Positions 34,311 to 45,345 of a stretch of DNA of 64,000 nucleotides are shown here, in pieces. The number at the start of each line of letters is the position of its first letter. The stretch's first letter is position 1. The notes beneath the pieces are model-generated. The model was not told the DNA's origin, did no database searches, and worked only from the letters and a program-made list of their open reading frames with translations. The translations under genes were made by a program, and so were the position numbers. The stretch lies in contig CM066327.1 in NCBI GenBank assembly GCA_033807775.1, positions 92,526,295 to 92,590,294 of the forward strand. The letters run 5' to 3'. Source of the stretch: Saussurea involucrata (taxonomy: Eukaryota > Streptophyta > Magnoliopsida > Asterales > Asteraceae).

Positions 34311-37300
34311 ATATCCACATGGGTCCAATATTGTTAGAATTTTTCAAGTTTGCCTTAGCATTCTTGAAATACATTTTATCTTTTGTAGAAGAATCAAATT
34401 GTTTCTCTTTTGGTTCTGACTTTCGAATTTGAGTGGTGAGAAAGCAATCTGGACTTGAGAAGTGTTTATTCAATTTAAACATAAGATCAAAACAATGACA
34501 GTATTGAATATGAGATGTGATTTGTTTGAACTTTTCATTGAATTCTTTGAACTGAGCCACAGAGACATTACACTCTTTCTTTACATTAGATTTCCTATTA
34601 CAAGAAGATCTATGAATACTAGAATGTCGTTTGCAAAAGTCTTGTTTAGTTCCTGCCTTCTGTGACTCTCTTCTGTGGTGAACATCTTTCTTCACTGTCA
34701 CAGAGGAAAAATATTTGTTAGCTTCAGGCCATTTTCCCTTTTGTTGCCAAGTGGGATTCTCTTTGATTTTCCTTAAAGGTTTTGAAAATTTTAAGCTTTT
34801 TGGATTTTCAGAGGCCTATTTCAGATTTTCAAGCTCTGTAGAGGTTTTGACTTGTATACACATTTTGAGAAAATCTGGACGGATAGGTATCTCTGTGATT
34901 TTCTCTTTTGGAGAAATTGTTCTGTTAAGAACTTCAGAGGAGAATTTGACATCCTCTGTGTCATAGTGAATTATCCCTGATTTGAAATCAGTCTCTGAGT
35001 CGTCAGAGGATGAATCGTCCTCATATGCAGAGGTTGAGTCATTTCTTTCGACAGAGGCTGGATTTTCTGAGCATGTATCATACGAGCTTTCTTCCTATGT
35101 GGAAAAACTTTCATAGATGGCAGAGGTTTCTGATGAGATCTCTTCAGCAAGTTTTTGATCTATAGAAGATGTACAGAGATTTTCTAAAACTTTTGATTTC
35201 AAAACTTCCAAAATTTCTTTTTCAAAAGATTCTTCAAGTTTTTCTTCTGAAAAGATGGGTTTAAACTCAGGAGCTTCTGCTGACAATTTATTTTCGACAT
35301 TTATCATACAGACAAAAGCGACATGTGTTTGAGTCTCTGGTTTACCAAACTTAAAGATACCAATCTGATCTTGTGTTTTCAGATATTTCTTTGGTTTGAT
35401 TCCTCTATTGACAGAGGTTGAAGATGATGAATCTGTGTTTTCAAACCACACATTGATCATCTTTGTATGTTTCCTCAAGTGAGGTTCTGCAGAGATTTTA
35501 ACCCTTTTACTTACAGAGAGTAAGTTTGGAAAGTTTGGTTTGTTAGTTTTTCCCAAAACAAATAGAGAGGACAGAGGTTTTAGTCGTTTATTTTCAACTC
35601 CTAAGGTAATATAACTGTACCCTATACCTCGTCTTGCTATTTGAGAGTTTACCTTTTCATACACCTTCTGTGCATCTTTATAGTTTTTAAGTAAAACTTC
35701 TCTTCTAAAAAGATCTTGCCAAAGTACCTCTCTTTCTCTTTGAAAGTATTCTTTGAGAGTTCTTATGTCTGTTGTTTCACTTTTTGAAACTGAAAGTTCT
35801 TTTGTTTTGATTTTTAAAGCATAGGTTGGATCAGAAATTTGCCTTTTTAAAGAATCTATATTTTTGCTCCAATATTTTTCGATTTTTTCTTTTTCTTCAA
35901 AGATTTTGGCTTTTTCTTGAGTGAGAAGCCTTACTTCTCTCTCATTAAAGGTCAGTCTTTTCTGAATGCTTTCATTTACTTCTTTCAGTTCAATGTTAAG
36001 TTTAAATAAATCATCATCTACAGAATCAGTACTTGAGATAGAGTTTGAAGTGGATACCTCATTGTCAGTGCCGGAGTTGACTTCTACCATACCACAGAAC
36101 AGGGCATTTGTAGGGAATTCATCGTCAGAGGTGGAGTCTGATTCAAAGTCCTCCTTGTTTGCCTCTGAATGCCCTTTGTTTGCCATTAGAGATTTTTGTG
36201 CGTAATACTCGGCCTTCTTTTTGTAAAAAGCTGAGTCCTTCTGTGGGCGATTTGGTCTACTTCTGCATTCTTTTGCGAAATGACCTGGCTTGCCGCAGTT
36301 GAAACAACCTTGGGAGGTGTTTCCAGTTCGGTCGTCAGACTTCTGTAGGTCTCCACCTTTCTCTGTTCGGCATTCGTTTGCGTAATGACCGGGTTTACCA
36401 CATTTGTAGCATTCTTGTGTGTGGCCTACCTTGTCATCTGATCTCTGTCGATCATTTTCTCTGTAGCTTCTGTCGCTCGACCTCTGTTGGTCATCATTTA
36501 TGTAGTCTGACCTCTGTCGGTCACTTGATTCTTCTCTTCTTCCATCATTTCTTCTACCAGAATTCCTTTGGTTATTTCTAAACTCTCTTGTCAATAAAGC
36601 CATTGATTTAGCTAATGACGCAAGAGTTATCTCTTCCTCTATCAGCTCGTCTTCTTCGCTATCAACCATTACCATCTTCTTTTTCTCCTTCTTTTTCTCC
36701 TCTGTAGATCTCTCATTTCTTGGTCTGTCTGCCGCCTCTGTAGATTTACTAACCAATGCGTATGGCACAATGGTTATTGTTTTAGCTTGAGCTATTTGAG
36801 GCTCTTGTGCAGCAAGTGTTCCATAGAGATCAGAGAGTGTCCAGGAGTCTAGATCTTGATTTGTTTGTAAAGACATAGACAACTGAAGCCACTCATCGTT
36901 CAGGCTCTTTAGAAACATGACGTTATTTTCTTCCGTGGTTCTGTGAATACCATACTTTCTGCATTTGTTTATGAGAGAGTTGAACCGATCATATGTTGTT
37001 TGCAGAGATTCTGTTGCAGAAGCTCTGAAGGCATGATACTCGTTTATGTATTGTGCCCTTCGGTTCTTTTGTGTTTTAGCACCCCCTTCCAACTGTCTTT
37101 CTAATTCTTTCCAGAGATCGTGCGATGTTTTGCATGCATCTAAGGATTGAAAAATTTCGTTGGGGATAGCCATGATCAGTATTCTTTTTGTTTTCTGTGC
37201 AACTTCATCTTCTGCCTTATCTTCATTTGACCATTCTTCTCTTGGCTTAGTTTTTTGATGTTCAGGGATTTCAGCAGATTCAGCAGTAGCTGGTACACGT

Positions 37301-37473
37301 GGCATAGTTATCATAGGAACCGGAGGAAGATTGTATAGATATTGTTTGAGAGTTTTTTCAGTACCCTCAAAAAAATGAACCATTCTTATTTTCCATTGAG
37401 GATACTCATCTCTAAGAAGAGTAGGAGGTTTGGTTAAAGAGCCAGCAGTGAAAAAGTTATTTGTATTTGTCAT
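34291..37473 (-). pseudogene. Gag of Sirevirus B, two in-frame stops
   Basis: A frame of about 1060 codons from ATG 37473, with TAG at 35095-35097 and TAG at 34816-34818. Residues 1-230 form the Copia Gag (DUF4219/UBN2-type) region. An Arg/Asp/Ser-rich stretch follows. Two CX2CX4HX4C zinc knuckles lie at about residues 355-368 and 390-403 (CYKCGKPGHYANEC, CFNCGKPGHFAKEC). Then come a Lys/Glu-rich coiled coil and the Gag C-terminal motif GPMWIWVPKSL before the natural TGA at 34291. Pol follows in the -1 frame. Family role: capsid assembly and RNA packaging in the cytoplasm. Confidence 0.88.
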
Positions 37474-37630
37474 TTTGAGGAAAGGATAATCTGATGGAGG
37501 ATTTATTAGTATGAAGATCTGGGAGGTTTTCTGGGTACAACTAATATCCAGAAATATGGTGATGAAGAGAAATGAAATCTATCAACAATGTTGTAAAACA
37601 AGGATCACTTGATATTGAAAATCAAGCTTT

Positions 37631-37642
37631 GCTCTGATACCA
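37631..37642 (-). promoter_or_regulatory. Primer-binding site of B
   Basis: TGGTATCAGAGC on the minus strand, complementary to initiator tRNA-Met, lies just after the 5' LTR. Confidence 0.9.
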
Positions 37643-37644
37643 AT

Positions 37645-38425
37645 TAAGGTTTGATGCGGAAGCGTATTTAAAGAACTAACAGATAAGTTTGATAGATTTA
37701 GAACAAAATATAAATAAACAGTGAACATAATATTATATCTCAAAGTTTACTGAATATATATCAAGAACAGGTTTATGAACCGTGAGTAAGAAAAGCTTTA
37801 AAACAGATATGACTTTTAAGGTGAATAAGCTTTTGTGTTCTTGATGTTCGATTGAAGTGGTGTAAGGAAGAAATCAACATGAGTCTTCCTTATATACTAC
37901 TCTAAAGGGGACCATAAAGAATATGCTACTATTCAAAAGGTACGTATGAATAGTAGAGCGGATGTCGTGAACATTTGCAAGGATGGCATGAACAGTCAGA
38001 CGTGCTGTATTGCATTTAATGCAGCAGACGTCTAATATGTACTAAGCCCTACTGAGTCCAATCAGAGTTTGACACGTCGACGTTGGACAGGGCATGCTAC
38101 CATGCAAGTTGATGAACGGGTCCTGTAACAGTAGCAAGATATTATAAATATCTTCAAGTCTTTCAGTGAGGACCACAGAGGCTCTGTAATGAGTTACAGA
38201 GGTTCTGTGGTGTGGTCCTTTGTGGAGCAGTCCACCTTTGTTTCCGAGTCTTGGGTCTTCTTTGAGTACAGTCGAGGTTCTGTAGGAAGCCTCTGCTTCT
38301 TCTGTAGCTTCTTGACCTTGATTTCTCGGTAATGTCGGCAGAGCCTCTGTAAGATGCTTTTCTTCACTTAGCCTATTTTTCACTACTTCTAAATACTTAT
38401 ATGATTAGGAAGATTGAAGCTAACA
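37645..38425 (-). repeat. 5' LTR of Sirevirus B, missing its last 51 bp
   Basis: It starts TGTTAGCTTCAATC at 38425 like the 3' LTR. It ends at AACCTTAA directly before the PBS, whereas the 3' LTR continues 51 bp to CGGGAACCAACA. The terminal 51 bp of U5 were therefore lost from this LTR only. It carries TGCATTAAATGCA at 38011-38023. Confidence 0.9.
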
Positions 38426-38430
38426 CTAGC

Positions 38431-40642
38431 GGTACAATCGCACACCCTCCTTAGCCACTCACCTAGCTCTCAACAGATGGGTGTTTCACATTCTCACGGG
38501 GACATAGCACATAATCTACCATTCTCTCACTCAGAGAGTCTAGGTATTGAAACAAGAGAACAGCCTCCCCCGTTCTCGACTTCTTTCAGTGCACATTCGA
38601 GTCTAGAGCCCCTTGATATTATAACTTCCTTGATTAGGACACAGGATGAGACTCCAAATATCGGTGAATTTAGTGAACCGATCGGAACTTCCATAGTATG
38701 TCTGCCATTGAGCGGAATACGAGGATCGGAAAGGAATCCTACCATAGCCAACGTCACGCCAGCTATGAACGTAGGTAGCACTTCTATTGAATCGACAGTC
38801 GTGACCTCAACGGGCAATCTAAGTGATCCCGGAAGTGATTTACCCGACATCTTGTCACAGGAGTATCTGGACAATGCCCTAAAGGCTGTCCGCGAGGCAC
38901 TTACAGAGGAATTCAGGAAAGAGCTTGATCAAAGGGAAGGAGAAAATAGTCGAAACCGAAACCGCACCAACACTTCCACCGGCTCCCGTACAACCATCTT
39001 ACTCGGTGGACACTCTCAAAACTATGCTCCTTGCCCAACTGCTCCAGCATACTGACACCGACGCATCCACTGAAGCAGACATGATATCAGTACTACGCTC
39101 CCAGGTATCTGCTCCACCGTCATCCGTAGACCATCTTGACACGACTCTCAAGGACGTTCAGAAAGCCATTACTACTTTGTCCAAAAGAGTCGCCTCTCTT
39201 GAAGACACCTGCTAAAGTCAAGCTGGCAGACTCAAACACCGACATGATGACCATGATGATCCTGATCATCGTGAGGGGGAGAACAAAAGACAGAGATTAT
39301 CTTAGTCCGACCCAATCATCACTGAAACAACAACAACGGTTCAACCGAAACCATCTACTGTCGCACAAACCGAAGACCAACCTGAAGGCCAGTTGAGCTT
39401 ATCTAAGATGGTAATTGACATGGAAATCTCAGACGATGAAGACCCAACGGCAGAGAAGCCTGAAGGAAATTCACAGGTACTGATCGTACACACTGCACCG
39501 GAAAGGGATGCACTTGACCTGATAGATCCCGATTCAGAGATCAACCCAGAGACCGAAAGCGCATGGTATCAAAAATCCGTCAGTGCGATAAACTTCAAGG
39601 TAAACCTGATCTTTCCCACCGATGCCGATGATGAAGTCGACTACGACCAGTTCCTGCTACAAAATCTTTACAGTACCCCAGTTTACACTTCTCAGATTCC
39701 CGAGACTTCTACACCGTTACATCCGACATCTCCTCAACAACAAAATGCTTCTGATCAAGCTCCTCCATAGCAACCTATCAGATGGGAGAAGATTATCATC
39801 CTCATTCCTTACCTTGAGGACTCCCTGCAGAAATTATTCATTAACACGTTACGCCCGATCGAGCCAACATTCTGCCTTGGGATATCAAAGTTCGACAAAG
39901 ATTACCAGAGCCAATATCTAAGGTAATGAAGAGGTGTCTACCAGTCAGCCAAGTCAGAACAAAGAACAAAATCACCAAAGTCCTTAACATCCAAACCGGC
40001 CGAATTCTTAGAGTTTTGTTTCCAGTATTCACCGTCAGACGCGAAGATGGAAATGAATGGAGATTCTCCAAAGCAGACTTTAAGAACCTCAGACTGAATG
40101 ACTTCTATGCTCTTCTGAAAGACCTTCGAACCCGAACTATCCGACCGATTCATGTTACCAAAGCGTTCGAGGCTGTTAGACGATTCTTGCACTACAAGGT
40201 ACTGATATCTTATATTACATATTTTTAGATTGGAGTCGAGCACAACTCAAAGAAGATAAACCTGTTGAAACCGAATCAGAATGCACCCGAGTTGAAGATG
40301 TACCCCGATCACTCACTACTCCTTGAACCAGAATTTGGAATTGTGTATCTCAACGAGCAAAAAGAAAAGAAGTTTCTCCGGTTTAGCCAAATCGACAGAT
40401 TTTGGGATGGTACGTTGCTAAAAGTCAGAGATGCACTTAGAGATATCATCACCAAGGAAAAAGATATTCGGAAAGCGTTTACGGCCAGCCTAAACGAATC
40501 AAGCGCCCGAGAAGGCTTGGAAATAGTTGAAGACCGCATCGACTACCGCAAAGCCATTCGAAACTTCGAGATTCACTTCGCACTTCGGAAGAGATATGTT
40601 CCAAACTGGCAAGAGCTTGAACTTCAATTCAAAGGGGGAGAT
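38431..40642 (+). pseudogene. Third-ORF fragment of family C, downstream part
   Basis: Open blocks 38414-39055, 38925-39215, 39393-39770, 39926-40228 and 40265-40648 follow in order with frame changes. The order echoes A and B: a Ser/Pro-rich part, a helical segment near 39130-39210, an acidic stretch, and a C-terminal module (ATG 40265) with LEPEFGIVYLNEQKEKKFLR and a basic, helix-rich end. The final codons overlap the polypurine tract. No membrane segment is visible. Function unknown. Confidence 0.55.
40631..40642 (+). promoter_or_regulatory. Terminal polypurine tract of family C
   Basis: AAAGGGGGAGAT lies immediately before the LTR start at 40643. Confidence 0.85.
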
Positions 40643-40949
40643 TGTTAGGACTAAATCTTATTGAATAGAAGTTAAAGGGACGAATTGTAAAATATGTATT
40701 TGGGCTTAATTATTTAATGGGCCATGGGGTTGATAGATTAGGCCTAGATATAAATAGTGTTTTAAACCTATTGTTTTAGGTTAATCGTTTTAATTGTTCT
40801 TGATTATCTGTAAAGAAACTCTCTGAAAGTTAATCAAAGTTATATAGATGACAAGTTGAAATCATTCTGATTGATTCTATTCTATTGATTTCATTGTTGT
40901 ATGCACTAATCTGGAACTCTCATTCGTATTTTCAAAACGCACCACAACA
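40643..40949 (+). repeat. 3' LTR of family C (about 307 bp)
   Basis: It starts TGTTAGGACTAAATC after a polypurine tract and ends CGCACCACAACA. The TATA-like GATATAAATAGTG lies near 40748. No partner LTR is in the window. The end was chosen from the CA terminus and loss of LTR-like context, so it is approximate. Confidence 0.75.
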
Positions 40950-41888
40950 TAAATTATGCATATTTCCAACAAAACACTAAAAGTGTATTTTTACTAGATA
41001 AGCCGCAATTATGAAATAAATATCAAAACACTTCCATATACTTATCTGGTCAAATTATCCAAAAATCCCAAAAGTAGGTATTTGCAAGATTTATAAAATG
41101 AAATACTCCAAATAATCAAAATCTACCAAATATCTCAACAATTAATATTTTCATGTAAAACACATAAACACTTTAAAATGGATATTTTGGCATGTACAAC
41201 GTTTTGACAAATCAACTTGAACCCACCTTGCTAGATTTAGGGTAAATCTAGATTTTCCCCAAGTTGAGCTCCTTTGAAAATTTTGACTCATCGAGCCAAA
41301 TATTCCAAAAACCTAGATCCATAAGTTTCCAACCTTAAATAATCATCCCCGTACACATTGAATCGTTTCCCGGATATATTACATCAAAATCTCAACTTAT
41401 ACCAAAACCCTGATTTCCATAGATGAAGAAAATATAAGATTACCTTAACCATAACTTTAATCCACCAACCAAAATATCTCTAGAGTCACCAAAATGAACC
41501 ACAGACTCCTAATCTTCAAAATTGAGTAAAATGGTTGGATGAAACCCTAGAAACTTGATGAATAATATGAAATGAAAGGGGTTCTACAAAGGTTACGGTA
41601 TATAAAAATGGTGTAGATTTGATTTAGGAGAGAAAGATGAAAAGAAGAGAACGGATTTGGGGTTTTTTGGGGAGAAAATTGAAATGAGGGAGAGTGTGAA
41701 AATATCGCCAGGCTCAATGCGGACGTCCACTTGGAGCCCTATGCGGACGTCCACTTGCATCATAACTGAAACTTTTGTTGCTTCCGCAGAACTACACGGA
41801 CATCCGCCCCGTGCGGACGTCCACTTGCTTCCCTATGTGGACGTCCACTTAATTCGAACGTCCACTTGCACTATGCATATATTCACTT
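40950..41888 (-). other. Unassigned LTR-like segment with GGACGTCC cluster
   Basis: No credible ORF. 41717-41872 has about six copies of GCGGACGTCCACTTG-like words built on palindromic GACGTC. Such clusters occur in some plant Gypsy LTRs, and the solo LTR at 60443 has an analogous CCGGA cluster. No ends or target duplication were found. Confidence 0.4.
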
Positions 41889-42206
41889 TGTTAGGACATT
41901 ATATTGTATTCAAGATTTATTGTAAAAGCTTTTTAAAGTCAATGTAATTGTAAAATCATAGAAGGTCAAAGTGAAAGTTGTATTAGTAGAAAGTCAATGT
42001 AATTAGAGTTTAATACTTTGTAATGTATAGGTATAAATAGATCTTGCTTAGTGATTAAGCAAGTTACAATAAGGAAGCTTAATTGTAATATCTTAGAGAG
42101 ATACAGAAAAAGAATCTAGAGAGAGAAAGCTTCAGTCATATGTAATGAAGATTCTTTCAAGATTAATGGATGACATGATGTTTACCTAATAGATCTGGTG
42201 TTAACA
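41889..42206 (+). repeat. 5' LTR of gag-only element 2
   Basis: It starts TGTTAGGACATTATATTG, diverged from element 1's start, and ends GGTGTTAACA. GGTATAAATAGATC near 42051 is a likely TATA box. A PBS-like TGGTATCGGATC follows at 42209, differing from the canonical PBS in its last bases. Confidence 0.8.
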
Positions 42207-42639
42207 ATTGGTATCGGATCTTTGGGAGAAAGATTTGTGCACAAATTCATAAAAAATCTTTTAAAATTTGATTGATTTTAGAAGATTTTTACCATTTTTA
42301 GAAAGTTTACGGTTCAGATTTTGAATTCTACTGATTTGAGGATATTTGGATTCAAATTTGATTGGGTTAGATTTTTTGTAGTGTTTGGAACACAATTCAT
42401 TTAGGTAATTTGATCCAATTTGCAACAGATTAAGAGAATTGAGCAAATTTGTGAGAATTTTGTTCAAAAGTTATCAGTTCTGAGTTTGGATCGAAAGTCA
42501 TTGAATTTGATGTTTTTAGAAGATCTGATCAACTACAAAGTTGTTCATAATTGAATTTCAAGTAACCCTGCAACATTTCAGTTAAAAATTCGTAGAATCG
42601 AGCAAGTTATGGACAAATTTGTGATTTTCGGATAAGTTG

Positions 42640-43210
42640 TCGAAAGATCTGAAGAACTCGCAAGATGCATAAACTTCTCGCATCATTCATAAACTATTCG
42701 TATAATTCATCAAGGTTTTCGTATTGGTCTTAATACGAAAAGTCAAGAGTTCGCATTAGCTTGTTGCGAAAAGTCAGGAGTTCGCATTAGCTTGTTGCGA
42801 ATAGCTGAAGAATTCGCATCGGTCTACAGCGAGAAGTTGGATAGTTCGCATCAGCTTTTTGCGAATAGTTGGATTGTTCGTATTAGTGTGATACGAGAAG
42901 TAAGGAGTTCGTATCTAGTTTCTTGCGAGAAGTAAATTGTTCGTATTAGTCTTGTTGCGTGAAGTATATTGTTCGTATTAGCTTGGTTGCGAGAAGTTTG
43001 GTTTTCGCATCTTCGTGTTGCGAAAGGTTTGTTGTTCGCATATTCTTGTTGCGAGTAGTAAACTGTTCGTATTCCTCTTGTTGTGAGAAGTGAACTATTC
43101 GTATTGTTCTATTGCGAGAAGTGAGGAGTTCGCATCCAAGTGCTTGCGAAAGGTTTCTGAGAAGTGTGTTTGTTGCGAAAAGTTGATTTTTCGAGTTGCG
43201 AAAAGTTCAT
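42640..43210 (+). repeat. Leader array of TTCGCA/TGCGAA repeats
   Basis: Units such as GTTCGCATTAGCTTGTTGCG followed by AAAAGT recur about 15 times, often drifting to TTCGTAT and GCGAGAAGT. TTCGCA and TGCGAA flank each short loop, so each unit can fold as a hairpin. This is the positional counterpart of the GAATTCGAA array in element 1, with different words. Confidence 0.85.
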
Positions 43211-43467
43211 TTCCAATAGCGGAACCCCCGTGCTAAGTCTCACGAGGGGGACATAAAAGCTTTGAAGACAAATCTGCACAGTTTAATGAGCTAAATTTTT
43301 CTTACTCATTCCTTGCTATTACTTTTCATAATCTTTCACGTGTGCACAAATTCAACTTCTAAGCGAAGTTTCTTTTGACGATAACTTTATTAGGAAATAT
43401 TTTTGGTTTTATTTCTTTATTCTATCTCTGATTTCTTGTCTTTGAAAATTTTCTGGATTCTATCAAG

Positions 43468-44146
43468 ATGTATGATTCATATGAACCAGAGAGAAAATGG
43501 ACTTTTCTTGAAGCTAAAGATGAAATCAAGCATCTTCATGGGTTGTATTTTAAATACGCAGACCTTTTTAATAAAGTTGCAGATAAAAACACAAAGATTA
43601 ATTCTCAGAAATCTAAATTGGAAGATAAAGTCTCTTCTCTTGAATCTGAGATAAAAGATTTGTATGGCAAAATTGCAAATCTTGAAGCCACACATGAGAA
43701 GGAGAACTCGAATCTTCGGGATCAATTGAAAAAGCTTCAAGAGAAAGAAACAACTGTGGAAAGTGAGAATGTTGATTTGAAAAGAAAGATTTCTGGTTTT
43801 GAATCTAAGTTTGCAAAAGAAAAAAAAGAGTTTGAAAAGGTTTTTGTACAAAAGTTGTCAAATTTTGCTAAAAATCTTTTGAAGAAAAGAAAGAGGTTGA
43901 GCTTAAATGCATAAAACATTCAAAACAAGTTTCTGATTTTGAAAAAGTTTTATTTTTAGAAAAAGAAAAACTTGAGAAAGAAGGATCCGAGTTTGAAACT
44001 GAAAGAAAATTCTTTGAAGTAAAAAGTAATGAGCTTTCATTGAACATATCTGATTTGGAGAAAGAACTTGATATAGATAGAAAAGAGCTTGAAAAGATAA
44101 AAGTTGAGAACTTTCAAGCAAAAAGTGTGAAAGATGTTTTTGCTGA
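43468..44146 (+). pseudogene. Gag-like coiled-coil ORF of gag-only element 2, frameshifted and truncated
   Basis: ATG 43468 opens MYDSYEPERKWTFLEAKDEI followed by Lys/Glu/Leu heptads. A frameshift near 43885-43900 ends the frame at 43914. The continuation in another frame matches element 1 (FEKVLFLEK and following). The ORF is cut by the LTR at 44149. It probably had the same role as the element 1 protein. Confidence 0.7.
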
Positions 44147-44148
44147 TG

Positions 44149-44590
44149 TGTTGATCTAAACCCTCAGTGATTTGATAATGACCCTCTCTTATATACTTAC
44201 TGAAAATTGTAAGTAAACAATATGTATCAGAGTTTCACTATCGCTGATAAGTACTAAGATCTTACAGTACCACTGATAGGAACTCTCGCTCTTTAGATTA
44301 AACATTCAGCGAACACTGTTCACCATAATGCTCTGAGTCTGTTCAGTACCTATGGTGATTGCTGATAAGTTAGTTGTTTACTTATGATCTCTGAAGACAA
44401 GTTTCACGTCAACATAGGTTCTATGCTGAAGTCGAAGATCAAGCTCAAGAACCAGCGACAAGTCTCCTAATGAACTGGTGCGGATCAGCGAAGACTCAGA
44501 TGTGTCCACTCAACGTGAAGTATCAAGTACAGGACTTCAGCTATCGTTGAACTTTATCATTCGCTGATAAACAATGGTAAAGCGCTGAAC
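44149..44590 (+). repeat. Partial family A LTR, plus strand (probable 5' LTR of A')
   Basis: It begins TGTTGATCTAAACCCTCAG and follows the A LTR for about 440 bp, up to AATGGTAAAGCGCTGAA. A filler of about 13 bases follows and then an inverted A LTR. Its orientation agrees with the plus-strand gag-pol at 56780 onward, so it is most simply the 5' LTR of that disrupted copy. Confidence 0.75.
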
Positions 44591-44603
44591 TTTATCATTC
44601 GCT

Positions 44604-45013
44604 GATAAAGTTCAGCGATAGCTGAAGTCGTGTACTTGATACTTCACGTTGAGTGGACAAATTTGAGTCTTCGCTGATCCGCATCAGTTCATTAGGAGAC
44701 TTGTCGCTGGTTCTTGAGCTTGATTTTCGACTTCAGCGTAGAACCTTTGTTGACGTGAAACTTGTCTTCAGGGATCATAAGTAAACAACTAACTTATCAG
44801 CGATCATCATAACGACTGAACAGACTCAGAGCATTTATGGTGAACAGTTTCGCTGAATGTTTAATTTAACGAGCGAGAGTTCCTATCAGCGGTACTGGAA
44901 GATCTTAGTACTTATCAGCGATAGTAAAACTCTGATACATATTGTTTACTTACAATTTTCACTAAGTATTTAAGAGAGGGTCATTATCAAATCACTGAGG
45001 GTTTGGATCAACA
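44604..45013 (-). repeat. 3' LTR of A, truncated
   Basis: On the minus strand it starts TGTTGATCCAAACCC at 45013 and stops after about 410 of 965 bp, head-to-head with the plus-strand LTR fragment. Together they form an inverted repeat with arms of about 410 bp. Confidence 0.85.
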
Positions 45014-45025
45014 ATCTCCCCCTAT
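45014..45025 (-). promoter_or_regulatory. Terminal polypurine tract of A
   Basis: ATAGGGGGAGAT on the minus strand lies directly before the 3' LTR. Confidence 0.85.
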
Positions 45026-45345
45026 TTGATTATGACATAGCAACAAAGAAAATTGCTATTTAATGAAAACATAAGGATAAAAAGAACTCATAAAATATTT
45101 GTCCCTTTTACTGTTTTCTGGGATCTTTTCAGTACTGATGGAGTAAAGTACGTTCGCTGAAATCTTTTTTTAAAATATTGAATCAGGTTACAATGAAGAA
45201 CAGAAAGATTATAAGTACAAGCGAAATAATTTACAAGTACAGAAGGATAACTGATACAATAGAGAAAAAGGAGATTATATCAGTTTTCAAAAGGTTCTTC
45301 CTTAATGAGAAGTTCATCAAGGGTTTTCTTTTGTTCAGCGCTTCT

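Larger units (their letters stand above)
23439..38425 (-). mobile_element. Sirevirus B, complete 15-kb element
   Basis: 14,987 bp, minus strand: 5' LTR (37645-38425), PBS, Gag, Pol, spacer, third ORF, polypurine tract, 3' LTR (23439-24271). It is flanked by CTAGC (23434-23438 and 38426-38430), so insertion was by a normal integrase reaction. The LTRs differ at about 14 positions over some 780 bp by eye (about 98% identity). The element is now dead: stops in gag and pol, a gap in integrase, YVED instead of YVDD in RT, and a fragmented third ORF. It landed inside family C's third ORF. Confidence 0.92.
22660..40949 (+). mobile_element. Sirevirus-like family C, 3' portion, split by element B
   Basis: 22660-23438 and 38426-40949 become contiguous when B and one CTAGC are removed. 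Together they form a broken third ORF, a polypurine tract (40631-40642) and a 307-bp LTR. No gag or pol of this family is in the window, so the left part is missing or has decayed. The left boundary is approximate. Confidence 0.6.
41889..44148 (+). mobile_element. Gag-only element 2, 5' half
   Basis: A 318-bp LTR, a diverged PBS, a leader repeat array and a coiled-coil gag-like ORF have the same layout as element 1 and are related to it at the LTR start and in the protein. It is cut at 44148 by the family A LTR. Its 3' half and 3' LTR are not in the window. Confidence 0.75.

Noticed and set aside
41889..42206. LTR of element 2 as a solo LTR
   Set aside because: It is followed by a PBS-like site, leader array and gag-like ORF, so it is the 5' LTR of a truncated element.
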